A DNA stretch of 23,901 bases, taken from the NCBI GenBank assembly GCA_018398765.1, contig JAHBMJ010001992.1:1-23901 (forward strand), written 5' to 3'. Made by a program: the position numbers and the translations under genes. This document shows, piece by piece, positions 9,940 through 21,900 of the stretch (the stretch's first letter is position 1; every line of letters starts with the position of its first letter). Under the pieces are notes generated by a model. That model did no database searches and had not been told where the DNA came from. It worked only from the letters and a program-made list of their open reading frames with translations. This DNA comes from Chromera velia (Eukaryota > Sar > Chromeraceae).

Positions 9940-10311
9940 CTGCCAGTCCGACTATGCCCCTGTCTGACTGACTCTCTTTCTCTGTGTCAGTCAGTCTGTT
10001 TGTCTTTCTGTCTGACTGTCACTGCTTTGTCTGCGTGCGTGTCTGTCTGTCTGTCTGTCTGACAGTCTGAATGTCCCTCTCTGAGTCTGACTGTCCGCCA
10101 GACCGCCTGTCCGTCTGTCGGTCTCTCCGTCCGTCTGTGTGTCTGTCTGTCTGTCTGTCTGTCTGTCTGATTGTCTGTCTGCCTGTCTGCCTGTCTGTCT
10201 CTGTCTCTGTCTGTCTCTGTCTGTCTCTGTCTGTCTCTGTCTGTCTCTGTCTGTCTCTGTCTGTCTCTGTCTGTCTCTCTCTCTCTCTCCCTCTCTCTCT
10301 TTCGCTCTCTT

Positions 10312-10344
<33 letters not shown>

Positions 10345-10350
10345 GTCTGA
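9940..10350 (+). repeat. CTGT/CTGA/CTCT simple-repeat tract
   Basis: Degenerate CTGA/CTGT at the left becomes pure (CTGT)n near 10040-10060 and 10140-10200, then regular CTGTCTGTCT units with a 10-bp beat, then (CT)n to about 10340. It begins about 30 bases downstream of the stop codon of the polycystin-like gene, so its 3' UTR sense strand would be almost pure purine (GACA/GAGA). Confidence 0.95.
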
Positions 10351-10377
10351 CTGCGTGTCTGTGTGAGAGCGGATCGA

Positions 10378-10434
10378 TCAATCTGCGTTGAGTCCTTGTG
10401 CGAGGAGTTTCTCCTCACTGTCGGGAGGTTCCAG
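10378..10434 (-). CDS. polycystin-like exon O: terminal exon
   Basis: A GTGTGCAG acceptor after a pyrimidine-rich run is followed by 18 codons, LEPPDSEEKLLAQGLNAD, and a TGA. It is in phase with exon N. The alternative is that exon N is terminal and ends at 10691. Confidence 0.55.
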   Translation of the reverse strand: MEPPDSEEKLLAQGLNAD

Positions 10435-13400
10435 CTGCACACAGGCAGGTGGACAGATAAACAAAACGGAATGAGCCGGTAAATACAAGATCTTTCTTGT
10501 GTGCAACACAAAGTGCTTCCGAAGGGCGCAAAGATGGAAGGAAGCTGGTTGGGAAGGCAACAGCTAGAAGGGTTTGCGGGAAGAGAAAAAGGGACAAAGG
10601 AAGTGCCGAGAAGAAGACGCAGCCACAGAAGAGATACATACAGACACGTACGGAGATCGAGAGAATCAATCCTCTAGCTGTCTAGCTGACTTAATTCCTG
10701 ACCGACCGACCGACCCCATCGTCATCCTGCGCCTCTCCAGAGAAGGAGAACGCTTGAGGGAGGAACGAGAGGAAAGGGTCCATCACAGAAGATCGAAGGA
10801 CCATCCAGAGGAGCAGGAGGAGGAAGCAGACCCACAAGATTGGAATGACGACGTAGTCCGTGATGAAAGTCACGGTGTTGGAGATGATGAAATCCAGCAT
10901 GTCCTCAATCCGGAAATCGGAAGACAACGCGAACATCATCAGATAATACAGACAGAAGACCAACCAGGCTCCCCCCACTACATATGCAGTGATCTCTTTC
11001 TGCCTCTCTCTCTTGACCCACGCGCGCCGTTCTGCCTCCTTCATCAGCCAAGGGGACCCGGGCTGAGTGAGAATCTGCATCTCTGCGACTTTCGAGCCTT
11101 TGATCATTTTCTCAAGGCGGTCGATGTACGGCGTTCGCTTTCTGAACAGAATGTCGCACAAGAGCGGGATGGGAATTCCAAAGAGGACTGAGAGGAACAT
11201 ACCTATCAAGGTCCGCATGGATATTTCGAACTTCGCAAAATCCCCTGCCCCAAATTCGATAGAGATGAAAGGACGTCCGATCACCCCTTCTGTTGCGCTC
11301 CCTCCGAAAAAGAGAGCCGTTATCTGCACACATTCATCCATACAGTCGACACACCTACAGGGACATTTTTTTCTGCTTTCCTGGTGGTCAGTTCCTGTAT
11401 GTTGCTGCATTTGTCTGAAATTAGGCTTTACATTTTCGCTTTTCAGAGAGAAGATTCCCCAAAGAATACAGAGAGAAGATTCCCCAAAGAATACAGAGAG
11501 AAGATTCCCCAAAGAACACAGAGAGAAGATTCCCTAAAGAATACAGAGAGAAGATTCCCCAAAGAATACAGAGAGAAGATTCCCCAAAAAATACAGAGAG
11601 AAGATTCCCCAAAGAATACAGAGAGAAGATTCCCCAAAGAATAGAAACGTACAAAGAGGCACAATGCTTGACGACCAAACAAAAAAGGCTGTCTGGTTTT
11701 TCGGACCCACATATGCAAGGGCTGTGCGTGCCTTCAATCAATGTGAGAAGCAAACATGCAGAAGAGAAGAAGAACGAGGGTAAGCAATGAAGAAAAACCA
11801 AAAACACAGCACATATATAGAGAGACGAACCAACCGCCAGGGCGGAGAACCATGAGATCGCGCTCATCAACCAGCGCTGGATTCGGGTCCTCGAGGGGTT
11901 GTTGTCATTGGTTTTGGCGATTGGATGGTCCCTGAAACTATGCAGCCACCCAGGCAGACGGGATGCAGCCATGTATTAAGATTATAGACAGAGCAGGTCT
12001 TGCAAGCAGAGAGTATTCACATGTTTTTGCATTGACCGGAGAGACACGGAGGCGAAACTTAGAGAAAACAGAAAGAGAAAGTACAAGAGAGAGACAGAAG
12101 GACAAGTAGGCCACTGCAATTAGTTTGCGCACCTGATCACAACCGAGTAGGCCAACTTCCAACTCGGCCAGGTTGCGAATCTCAAACGCTCCTCCTTGGA
12201 CGCGGCCTCTGTCTCCGCCCCCTCGTCCTCATTCACTTTCTTCATTGCGTTCAGGAGACAGTCAGTGAAGGCGGGCGCAGTCATCAGACTCAGAGACGCC
12301 CATCCTTCTGGCATGCCCGCGCGGATCTCAGCGAAAGCCACAGGCTCTCTTCTGGTCCTTCTACTGAGAGAAGGCTGTCGAATGAGGACCTCAGAGACAC
12401 CGAGGCCGTCAACGACCTCACAAGAGAGACGGAAACGCGTGCCGTCAGACAGGACACAGAGAACGTGGAAGCTTGAGGGGTCGGACTGCGGGCCTTCGGC
12501 TGTGGAGAAAAAGCGGTTCTCTTCGGATTTATTTTTCTTTCCCTTGGGGCTCATCCACCCCCTCTTTGTCTCTCCTGCCGAAACCTCTTTTTTGACCTCT
12601 TCCTTCTTCTTTGTTTTTGGCATCAGCGCAGAGAATCCAGCAAAGCTGGGGGGGCCCTTTGGCTTTCCGTTGTTGAGTGCATCAGCTCTCTCGACCGCGG
12701 CCGGGGACATTCCATCCTTTTTTTTATCGCACAGAACCTGCTCGACAAATTTGAACGGGACAACAAATGCCGGCTGGGGCGCCCCTCCCGTGACCATCTT
12801 TCGAAACTCTGATTCTTTCATTCCTACACCTTGGCCGAAGAGGTTCCATGCAAATTCAGGCATTTCATCATGAGCGTCTGCAAGAAGCGATGCTCTGTTG
12901 CGGCCTGCAACGAACACGTGCTCCCCCGCCTTCGCAGGGCGTCTTGAAGGGCTACCGGGACTCCCCCCCTCTGCCACCGGTTCATCTTCCTCCAGCAGCA
13001 TTCTGTAGCAGAGTGGTTCAAACTGCAAACAAAAGAAGAGAACATATCGACACGGCAAGAACATCATATGTTGCAGAAGACTGTAACGTGACGAGTCAAA
13101 AAAAGTGTGCTTGTACAATTCTCTGAAGAGCAAAATGAAAAGGTTTATCCCTTTGCATGTCAGTCCCTCTAACACTCACAAACCGACCAGTATGCCTCTT
13201 TCCGTGAGGCGAATGAGGTAGGCAACCTCCTTGTCTGTGTGTCGTCTGCCCAGATCTATGAGTCGTGTCTGTGTTCTCTGACTGGCCGCAAGGGATCGTT
13301 GACTCCGACTGGAAGACATCTGAAAGAACGATTTCCTCCCTGAAGTGCTCAGAAGAGCTCGGGAGCTGGGGGTCTGATGCGTCCCCTCTTTTCCGGGAAC

Positions 13401-16400
13401 TCCGAGGCGAGAGGGAGTAGGTGGTCCTAGTCGGTCCAGAGATCGGAAGGACACAATTGCCTGGACTGCCCCGAGGGTGCGTTTTGCTGCTGCCTCACGG
13501 AGACCCTTCTGCAGTTGTCTCTCCAGCAAGTCGGTGTTTCTGTCGACTTCTTCTTGGCCTTCTCCTCCTTCGTCACTCTCAGATCGCATGCCTTCCCTTT
13601 CGTCTTCCTCCTCTTCCTCATCATTCATTTCTTCTAAATCTTCATCCATCACTCCAACGGGGGCATTCATGTCGGAATCTACATCCCCTGCAGGTCTGAA
13701 GAATCCCCCACCGGGGGGGCTTTCGATGTCTGACTCCCCTCTCACTGGAGAGGGAGAGGGAGAGGGGGTGTGACCACCCACAGAGATCGCTACCTCCTCG
13801 ACTTCCTCTGCTGACATGGGAGAGAGGGCATGCGCCTCCCCAGCCTCCTCCACTATCTCTCCCTCTCCCTCCGCCTCCATGTCCTGCAACGCTCCCTCAA
13901 GTGAATCGAGTTCGTTGTCAGACAGATCAGACAGACGCCTTGCGGCAGGAGGGGGGGCAGGCAGAACGCCCCCCTCTCGAATGTCAGAGACAGAACCGTC
14001 ACCCTCGCTCTCGCTTCCAAGGCTACGGGGGGGGGGCGCAAAGTGGTCGGCATCCCTTGTGAATTCGGCAAGCACACCCTGTTCCTCAACAAGCTGGTCA
14101 AGAATGTCCATGGCTCTCTGCGTCTCTCTGCGCTTTCCCTGACTTGCAGAAAGAGTGAGGGAGACTGTATCGGCACCCTCGAGAGACTCCTGGGAGCAGG
14201 CTCTTGCGTTGCTTGGATGTCGGGGTCTCTGTCCCCCGAATGATGAAGGAGACAATGCGTTGTCTCTGGAGGCGTCTCTGAAGAAAGATTTGGGACTCGG
14301 GGCCGTGAAGGTCCTCGGCTCGATGGCATGGACGTCACTGCGGACGCTCTCGTCTGCCATTTCGGCTTCTTCTGCTGCGAGCTTTTCAAGGAGATCGGTA
14401 TACTCCTTCCACTTTGTCCATGCTCGCGCTGCGGCTTCCGGAGGCACTGTATGAGCCGTGACGTTCTTTTCCAACATCTTCCTGTCTTCTCCATTTGCCG
14501 CAATGGCCTTTGCCAATTTGGGCATGTGTCTTCGGAGAAGCTGGACAACGTCGATGAAGGAATTGTGGAAGGGAATCACATCGTCACCCCCAAAGTGAAG
14601 GGACAGACGGACAAGGACGAAGGGACCAGAGGCGCTTGCAAGGGTGCTGGCCCCGGCATCATCAAAGGAAGGAACCGAGGCACTCACAGAAGAATTGCTC
14701 GACAATGAGAGAGGGGGGACCCTGCCGACAGCCCCGACGACGAGCCGGTGCAGTCTCACATAACCTGGTCGTGTTGCTCTCTCCTTCGTCAAGTACTCCC
14801 AGGTACCCGGATCCGCCCAGTCATATCCTTTTGGTTCCTTCTCGCCTGTTTTGTCGACGATCCATTTGAGGGGCCCGCCCTCTGCAATCGCTTCCTGCTG
14901 GTCGACCTCGAAAGTAACGAGACGAGGAGTCAGCAGAGTTGTCCACATCGCAAAACGAGAGTCGAATGCCTCTCCGTCATCTCGCTGGGGGGTTAGAAGG
15001 TTGGCATAGGGGATCAACAAGCCCTTCCAATTGGATTCCAAACTCCCACCTTCTCTTCGAGGAAGTGAATCACCGGCCTGGGTCTCGAGTAGTACCGCCC
15101 TGTCAGTCAGATAGACAGTTGCCTCTGCTGCATCGTATGTGCTGGGATTAGTGGAGGAGGTCTGCATTCCCCCCAAATGCGCAACGAGGAGACTGCTGAG
15201 AGTGCGTCCGTCTCGGAGCTCCCCGGGAGAAACTGATTTAGCAGAAACGCTTGCAAGGCAGGGGAGGGGGGCCCATTTTTTGATGTGGGCAGTGTCAACA
15301 GTGGAAGCGAACAGAGGAGACACAATTGAGTGAAGCTTGACGGAGCCCTTGTCCCCAGATGCCGCCCCGCCTTTTTTTTTGGCTTCCACTTTTTCTCGCC
15401 ATCTCCGTGCAATTCTTGTGGCTGCCGCATGCAACTGATGACGACGAATGCGCGCGTGGGTAAATACATGCTGACGCAGTTCCCCCTTCTCAATGACGTA
15501 TGCTTGTGCCTCTGCTTTGTCCATCCCTTCCTCATCCATGAGCTTCTGTGTCATAATCCTGAACGTCTGCAGATCCGATACCACCTCTGTCTCGTAGGCG
15601 GCTGACTTCTTCCCCCCCTTGCGGTTTGGAAAACACCTCTTGACGCAAATCTTGCACGACTGTATGCAAGGCTGACAGCTGCAAAACAAAGCAAAGCAAA
15701 AAAACATGCAGCACGCGAGAATGTGAACCTCTGCATGCATCCAACTCGCTGAGCACATGCTGGGAGATGTATCAAAACAATCGGCAGAAGTGACAGTCCG
15801 AAATATCAGGAAGCCAGGAACCCGTTCTAGAGACCCCTTTTGAAATCGAATCAGAGTAATTTTTCTGTTCGGTCAATTTCCCTGGCAATATGATCTTCTT
15901 TCCTTTTGCTTATATGATAAAAACTACACTCCCCCCGTCTGCTTTGTCTGACTTGACAACACTCACGTGAGCCATCCGAATGTGATCTGCCACAGAGTCT
16001 TCGGCTTTCCCTGTCGGATTCTTCGGATGATTTTTTCATTTCTCAGGTACAGGAAAGAGAGGAACTCGAAGTCGTGCTGGTGCTTGCGGTCGTGTAGAAT
16101 CGCCCTGCATGCATGCGTTCATTCGTGCATGTGAACAGACAGACAGATAGACCGTCATGGGAGTTCTTTCGCAGAAGGAACGAAGAGAAAAATAAGGAGC
16201 AAACGTACGGTCAAGCAATTCGGGAACAAGCACAGCCAAGCAATATGAACGCTCCCGCGTCATAACAGGTATGAAAGAGGCCAGCCAACCAGATGAACAA
16301 AAGCCAGCCGACAGAGGGAAGTGCCACCTGCCCATTTTGAATACATATCGAAGAGAAAAGGGCTCATCCGTCGATCGGATCGAGAATAAGGTGCGCGCAT

Positions 16401-18932
16401 GGAGTAATGAGACTACTGACTGACGTACAGGATGAGGAAGATGCTGTAGAGAAGGATAAAGAAGGAGATGAGCCAAATAACAGGATTCTCTGGATTTGCG
16501 TTCGCAGCTGCATCAAAATTGCTCAGCGGTTCCTCGTTGATGTCATTGAAGATGTCGGCAACCTCTTCGGCCGGTGAGGGTGCAGCTGCAGTTTCTTCTT
16601 CAACTGCCGCAGGAGGTGTAGACTCTTGCATCGTCCCCCCAAATTCCGTCAAGTGAGTGCACAGACAGTGCAGAAGGGTTGCAGTACTTGCTGTGCCCTT
16701 CACACACCCATCAGTGCCCCACTCTCCACTCGTGTCGTTCCAGAAAGCACATCCCTGGTCCAGATACCTCCCGCTGGAATCATATCCCGCAGCTGTTCTT
16801 GTGAGGGGCACCAGAATGTCCACGGCACCGGAGAGGCCCGTCAGTGCGATGGCCTGGTTGCACCGGGTCAGGGAGAGGTCCGACGACTCCCCTGCCACGC
16901 TGCTGCTCGTAGAGGACGGGAGAGTCGATCTGGGGCCTGAACCGGAGAAGGACATAGCCGAGGCGACGATGGGGGCAGTGGAGGGACAGGACGCCGTGGG
17001 GGAGGACACAGCAGGAATGGGAAGAGAAGGGAACACCGCTCGGACGCCACTGGCACCTGTAAGTGTTGCTGCCCCTCCCTGCATATTACTGAGACTGATC
17101 GGTACTGCACTGACGGTAATGTCTCCGCTCGTGACGCTCGTGACTACACTTCCAGCAGACTGGCTCTTGACCAAAGCAACGGCAGCAAGTTTGGCGGCGT
17201 TCACGATTCTGTTGGCTCCGTCGTTGATTTTTCCAGGTGAGGTGGTTGTGTTGGTGACTGCATTGGTGCTGTTGAGGTGCAATGAGACGCTTCGCGCGTT
17301 TGCATACCTGCGACAAAGGGAGGTAGGGAGGGAGGGACAGAGACCAGGCCAGAACCAGATCGTACCGTGTGCAAGAGAGATAGAGAAAGAGGAAGAGAGG
17401 GGGGAGGAGGGAGAGACTGAGATGTATCTTGGAGAGAAGAAGAGACAGATAGCACTGAATTGAGGTGGTTGGGGTGGTGATGGGCTGCGGAGGTTTTGTG
17501 AGAGTTTGTTGGAAAGTTTCACTAGGGTAGCGGTGTAGCTTAAGTGCATCCAACGAGGCATAGAAAGAGAATGGAGTCTTTCATAGGGATGATGACTGAC
17601 GTGCCAACGTTGTTCAAGCCTGAGTTGATTTTCAATGCAGCAGAGAGCATGAGCTCGACAGTGGAGGCAGGAATCTCCTCGTCGGAATTCAGAGAGGCCG
17701 TGATAGCACTCTCGAGAGCTGTCGCGGCCTGCAAACATTCCTTCCATCCAAGATTATTTATTTCAAAGGGTGGGATGCCATATACATTCCTGAACTGCAT
17801 TTGTGCTGAAGCACAGACTCAGTTTAAACGCTCCAGCAGGTTGAGTTCCTCCCTGCGTCATAAACCCGAAGCGATTGCTTCTGAATTCTTGCCATGTAGT
17901 GATGGGATCCAACTCGTTTTTGCAATCAGCCTGCGAAAAAGTCTGTGACCTTAGACAGCCAGAAAGACTGTCAGGTACAACTGCGGCAACATGGACTCGT
18001 CTACAAGCTGGCATTCACGTATGAGAGCTCTCCATGTGTCTAGAAGACTATCGATTGTTCTGAATGCAAGGAAGGACAGATTGAGGGAGAGACTTTAACA
18101 GACACACACACTGACAGACACACAGACAGACAGACAGATAGACTGACAGAAAGACAGACAGACAGACAGACAGACTGACCCTCGATTGGAGTCTTGCCTG
18201 TTCGAATGCTCTCGCTTCCGCGTCTGCTGGGGGCAGTCCTTTAGTGTCCGCCTTGACCGATCTGCTTGCGGATGCTGAAGCGATGGTGGAGAGGGAGTCC
18301 ACCACGTTGATGCTCTGCAGCACGAGAGACGCCGAGGGGGCAGAGGAGGACTAGAACACGGCAGACTCGAGAATTGTGAGCACCGAATCGGCGTAGTCCT
18401 TCATTTCTGTCGCGGCAGACTCTGTGAAGGTTTCAGAGTTGCTGTCGCTGCTGACATCCACGACCGACATGCTTGCTGTGAGGAATGTGAGCAGCTGTTC
18501 TGGCTGGTACGCCTGAGCAGAGTTTTGTCTGAGGTTTGCTGTGGCTGTCAGTGTGGCTATGGAGGGGGGAGAAGCCTTAGAGACCTCGATAGCGGAGGAA
18601 CGAACGGACCCGACGCCTCCCATTTCGTCCCGGGCCTTTGCGATCACCTGGAAGAAGCTGCTGGACCTTCCCTGCAACCATACACAGAGAGAGACCAGGG
18701 CAGTCTAGCATCATTCAACTCAAAACATAAAGAGGAAAGTTTTAAAAGGCACTCTTAGGGTGAAGAACGAGATCAAGATTGCACGCATACAGGAACGCAA
18801 AGAGAGAGTTGAATCGTCACAGCAGTACGTCATCGTCGATGCGGGAAAAAAACTTGAATCTATGCAAATGTCTTCGCCGTCATTCACTTCGGTTTGATTG
18901 CAGACTACCCTAAAAATGACTGATAGACTGAC

Positions 18933-18965
<33 letters not shown>

Positions 18966-21900
18966 GACTGACTGACTGACTGACTGACTGACCGACTGAC
19001 TGACTGACTGACCGACTGACTGACTGACTGATAGACCAACTGACTGACTGACTGACTGACTGACTGGATGACTGACTGACTGACTGCCTGCCTGCCTGAC
19101 TGCCTGACTGCCTGACTACCTGACTGCCTGACTGACTGACTGCAGGGAGAATGGTCTCGATCCACTGAGACTCGATGCCCGTCTGGAACCCTTGAAGTAC
19201 AGTCAGCCCTCCGGCAACGTCAACGTAGGCCCTACTAAAGACGTTCAGAGTCACCTCCTGAAGCTCAAACGCGTAGCTGAGAGTTGAGCTTTCGGACGCC
19301 CACCCAGTCTGCTCGAGTGAGAACTCCATTGAAACGGCCTCTCCTGCACAACATCCGAAAGAGCAAATGAGTGGCTGTCTCCTCCTATTTCTTTTTCTGG
19401 CTTCTAATTCTTCTCATGTTTTTCCCCTCCAAAGTTCTTGTCTGTATGGACCAATCAGTCCACAAACGGCTGATGAGTGCAACAAGCATGGCTGAATGCG
19501 TACTGACTGACCAGCAAGAGGGGAGACCGAGACGGTTCCCCTCGAGGGAGGAGAGAGGACCTTCAACAGGTCGAATGGGGCGGGGGGGTTGAAGACGTGC
19601 CAGGTGTAGTCATCTGTATAATCAATCACGCAGATTGATGCTTGACAGGTATTGGAAAAGGAAAAGCAGGATCAAGCACAAGACCTGCAACGAGAACGCA
19701 GAAGGGAGAAAACGGACTGAAAGAGGTCTGCCTTTGCAGAGGTCTCCTGCCCTGGAAAGCGAATGATCGACTCACTTGCGGTTGTGATGGATTCCTGAAG
19801 GTCCACTGCCAGCACAATGTATTCATCCTCTAGACCCGACAGAAGGGAGGCAGGGACGGCTGCCTCGTAGTAGGAGACCTCAAAGTCTTCGGGTGCTTCT
19901 GGAGCTCCGTAGGGCACTTCTGTTACCGTCAGGGCAATTCCTTCAGATTCCAACTCGAGCCCCCCCTCCTCGAGGAGATATGGGAAGTCGTCTTCTACAG
20001 CCGCGTCGAGCTCTATGACAGAAAGTCGCTCTGTGAGGACCCGGTAGACCTCCAGCACAGGTTCAATGCTCGGCTGCACGGTTTCACATAAAGGGGCAGA
20101 TAGACAGACAGGCAGGAACTCAGGGAAAACGCAAGTAGTTTAATCAGGGTGCCTGAAAGTCACAAAAACAAAAAAGGAGCTACCGATATGGAGAAGAGGG
20201 CGATGTACTTAGTTTCGAGATCGGAATATTTTATGTCGATCCCCTCCCACAGCAAGATCTTCATTCATTCTGCACGTCCGACCAACCGACCCACCAACGA
20301 ACCTTGCAGGATCCAGACGAAGAAGACGGGGATGTGATGGTGACAGACACTCTCGCGCTGTTCCCACTGGAAATTGAAGAAGTCGAAAAAGTCATGCCTC
20401 CAGTTGTTTCTGTCCCCATAGAAGACGAAGAGATGGATATGACGCTGACTGTGAATGCGGCTGCAGATGCTATTGATGCGACTGGATGGAGTGTGAAGGA
20501 TTTGGAGACTGAGGCACTGATGGTGGAGGCGCTGTTGAGAGACATGGTCGCGTGGGAGACGGATGCACGTGCGTTGACAGTGAAGACGTACTGTTCTCCA
20601 GCTGTCAGGGCCCCACTGGGAAGGAGAATATTCTCCTTAGCAGTGAGCACGGCAGTCTGAGCCGCCGCTGAGCAAGGGGACAGAGTGGTCGTGGGAGGTA
20701 CTGTACTCGCATTCACGGTTTTGTGTTGGCACCCCCAAGAAAACGTCAGGTTGCCCGCTGTGAAGTATGAAGGATATAGATCTGCAAGCTTCTCCTTGTT
20801 GGGATTTGTCGTAGAAGCAGCGCTGAGAATGATTGGGCACGACGCTGAAGGTGAGGGTGAAGCAAGTGTCGTGATCTCAGATGTGAGAGGAGCAAAGGTC
20901 CCTGTGTTGACGGTGAAGGTGACGGACACGGGGCTACCCGGAGCTGCGGTGAAGAAGGCTTCTGCTGTGACAGTGACGGCAGCATTCTCCAGTAGGAACC
21001 CTGGAGGTATGGTGAGGCTCTTGAAAGGAGGGGACAGGTCGGTAGCATTCAGTACGGTGGAGATGTCGGAAGATGAAGGCGCGGTCATCTGGGCTGTCCA
21101 TCTGACAGTGATGGCCTGTTGGTCAGCTGTAAGACTGCACCCCTCGATTGCTTCCGGCATCCCGACATCGACAGAAAGAGAGATGGACTCTATCACCGCA
21201 GCGTTGATCGTTGCATCGGAGCCTCTACGGATTCGCGGAGTGATCCCAGTTGTGTCGAATGTCACGGTGAGTGCTGCGGCGTTACTAGAGAGGCCGAGGG
21301 CGTTGGTGAGTGTGACTTGAAATGCTAGATTGGCAGAGGTCACGCTGAGGCCGGAGAGGTGAGTCTCGACAAGCCTCATGGCCTCTGAAGTCACAGAGAG
21401 AGTAAGGGATCCCTCAACTCCACTGGAGTCCATCACAGCGTCCGTGAGTATGTCTCTGCACGCAATCGTTGCCCCCCCCGCGGTGTTTGTACATGTGAGG
21501 GACCATACAATTTTCTGCGGAGTTCTTCCTCCAAGTCCCACGTCTGCAACGTTCACCTGAAGGATCAGTGGCTGACACCGACTGACTTGTGCGGGTCCCC
21601 TGATGGAGATGGAGGGCGTGAAGGTGGAGCTGTCGGTGCCAGCAGGGAACTCCACCTCTGCTCCAATGACGCTCCCGTGAGTAAATCGGACCCCGTAGAT
21701 ACTCGACGGAACGTCTTTGAAGGCGTCCAGTCGTTGTAAAGACCCTGCAGAGAACTTCACCACATCCTCCGGGATCAGTAGACGGTCAGGGGGCTCGGGC
21801 TCTGTGCCGAGTGTGATCTCAAGTCTGCGCAAAGAGGTCCAGCGGCACAGAGCGCCACCCCCAAAGAGTTCTTCGGTGTCGCTCTCGAAGAGTGAAGATG

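Noticed and set aside
10071..10511. Open frames encoding SVCLS or TDRQ/RERE repeats
   Set aside because: Simple-repeat translations of CTGT/CTCT, open in several frames at once.
11444..11643. CRISPR-like array
   Set aside because: The units are contiguous with no spacers, and the setting is an intron of a eukaryotic gene.
12196..12873. A 225-codon plus-strand open frame
   Set aside because: It is the antisense shadow of exon L, which has matching splice phases and continues the polycystin-like protein.
13188..15678. PLAT domain expected after membrane segment 1
   Set aside because: I looked for the GTxAxV and WHDN-type signatures in exons J, K and L and found none. A highly diverged copy cannot be excluded by eye.
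18905..19165. Open frame encoding SVSQSVSQ repeats
   Set aside because: Translation of the (CTGA)n array in an intron; only the part from 19141 onward in one frame is exon.
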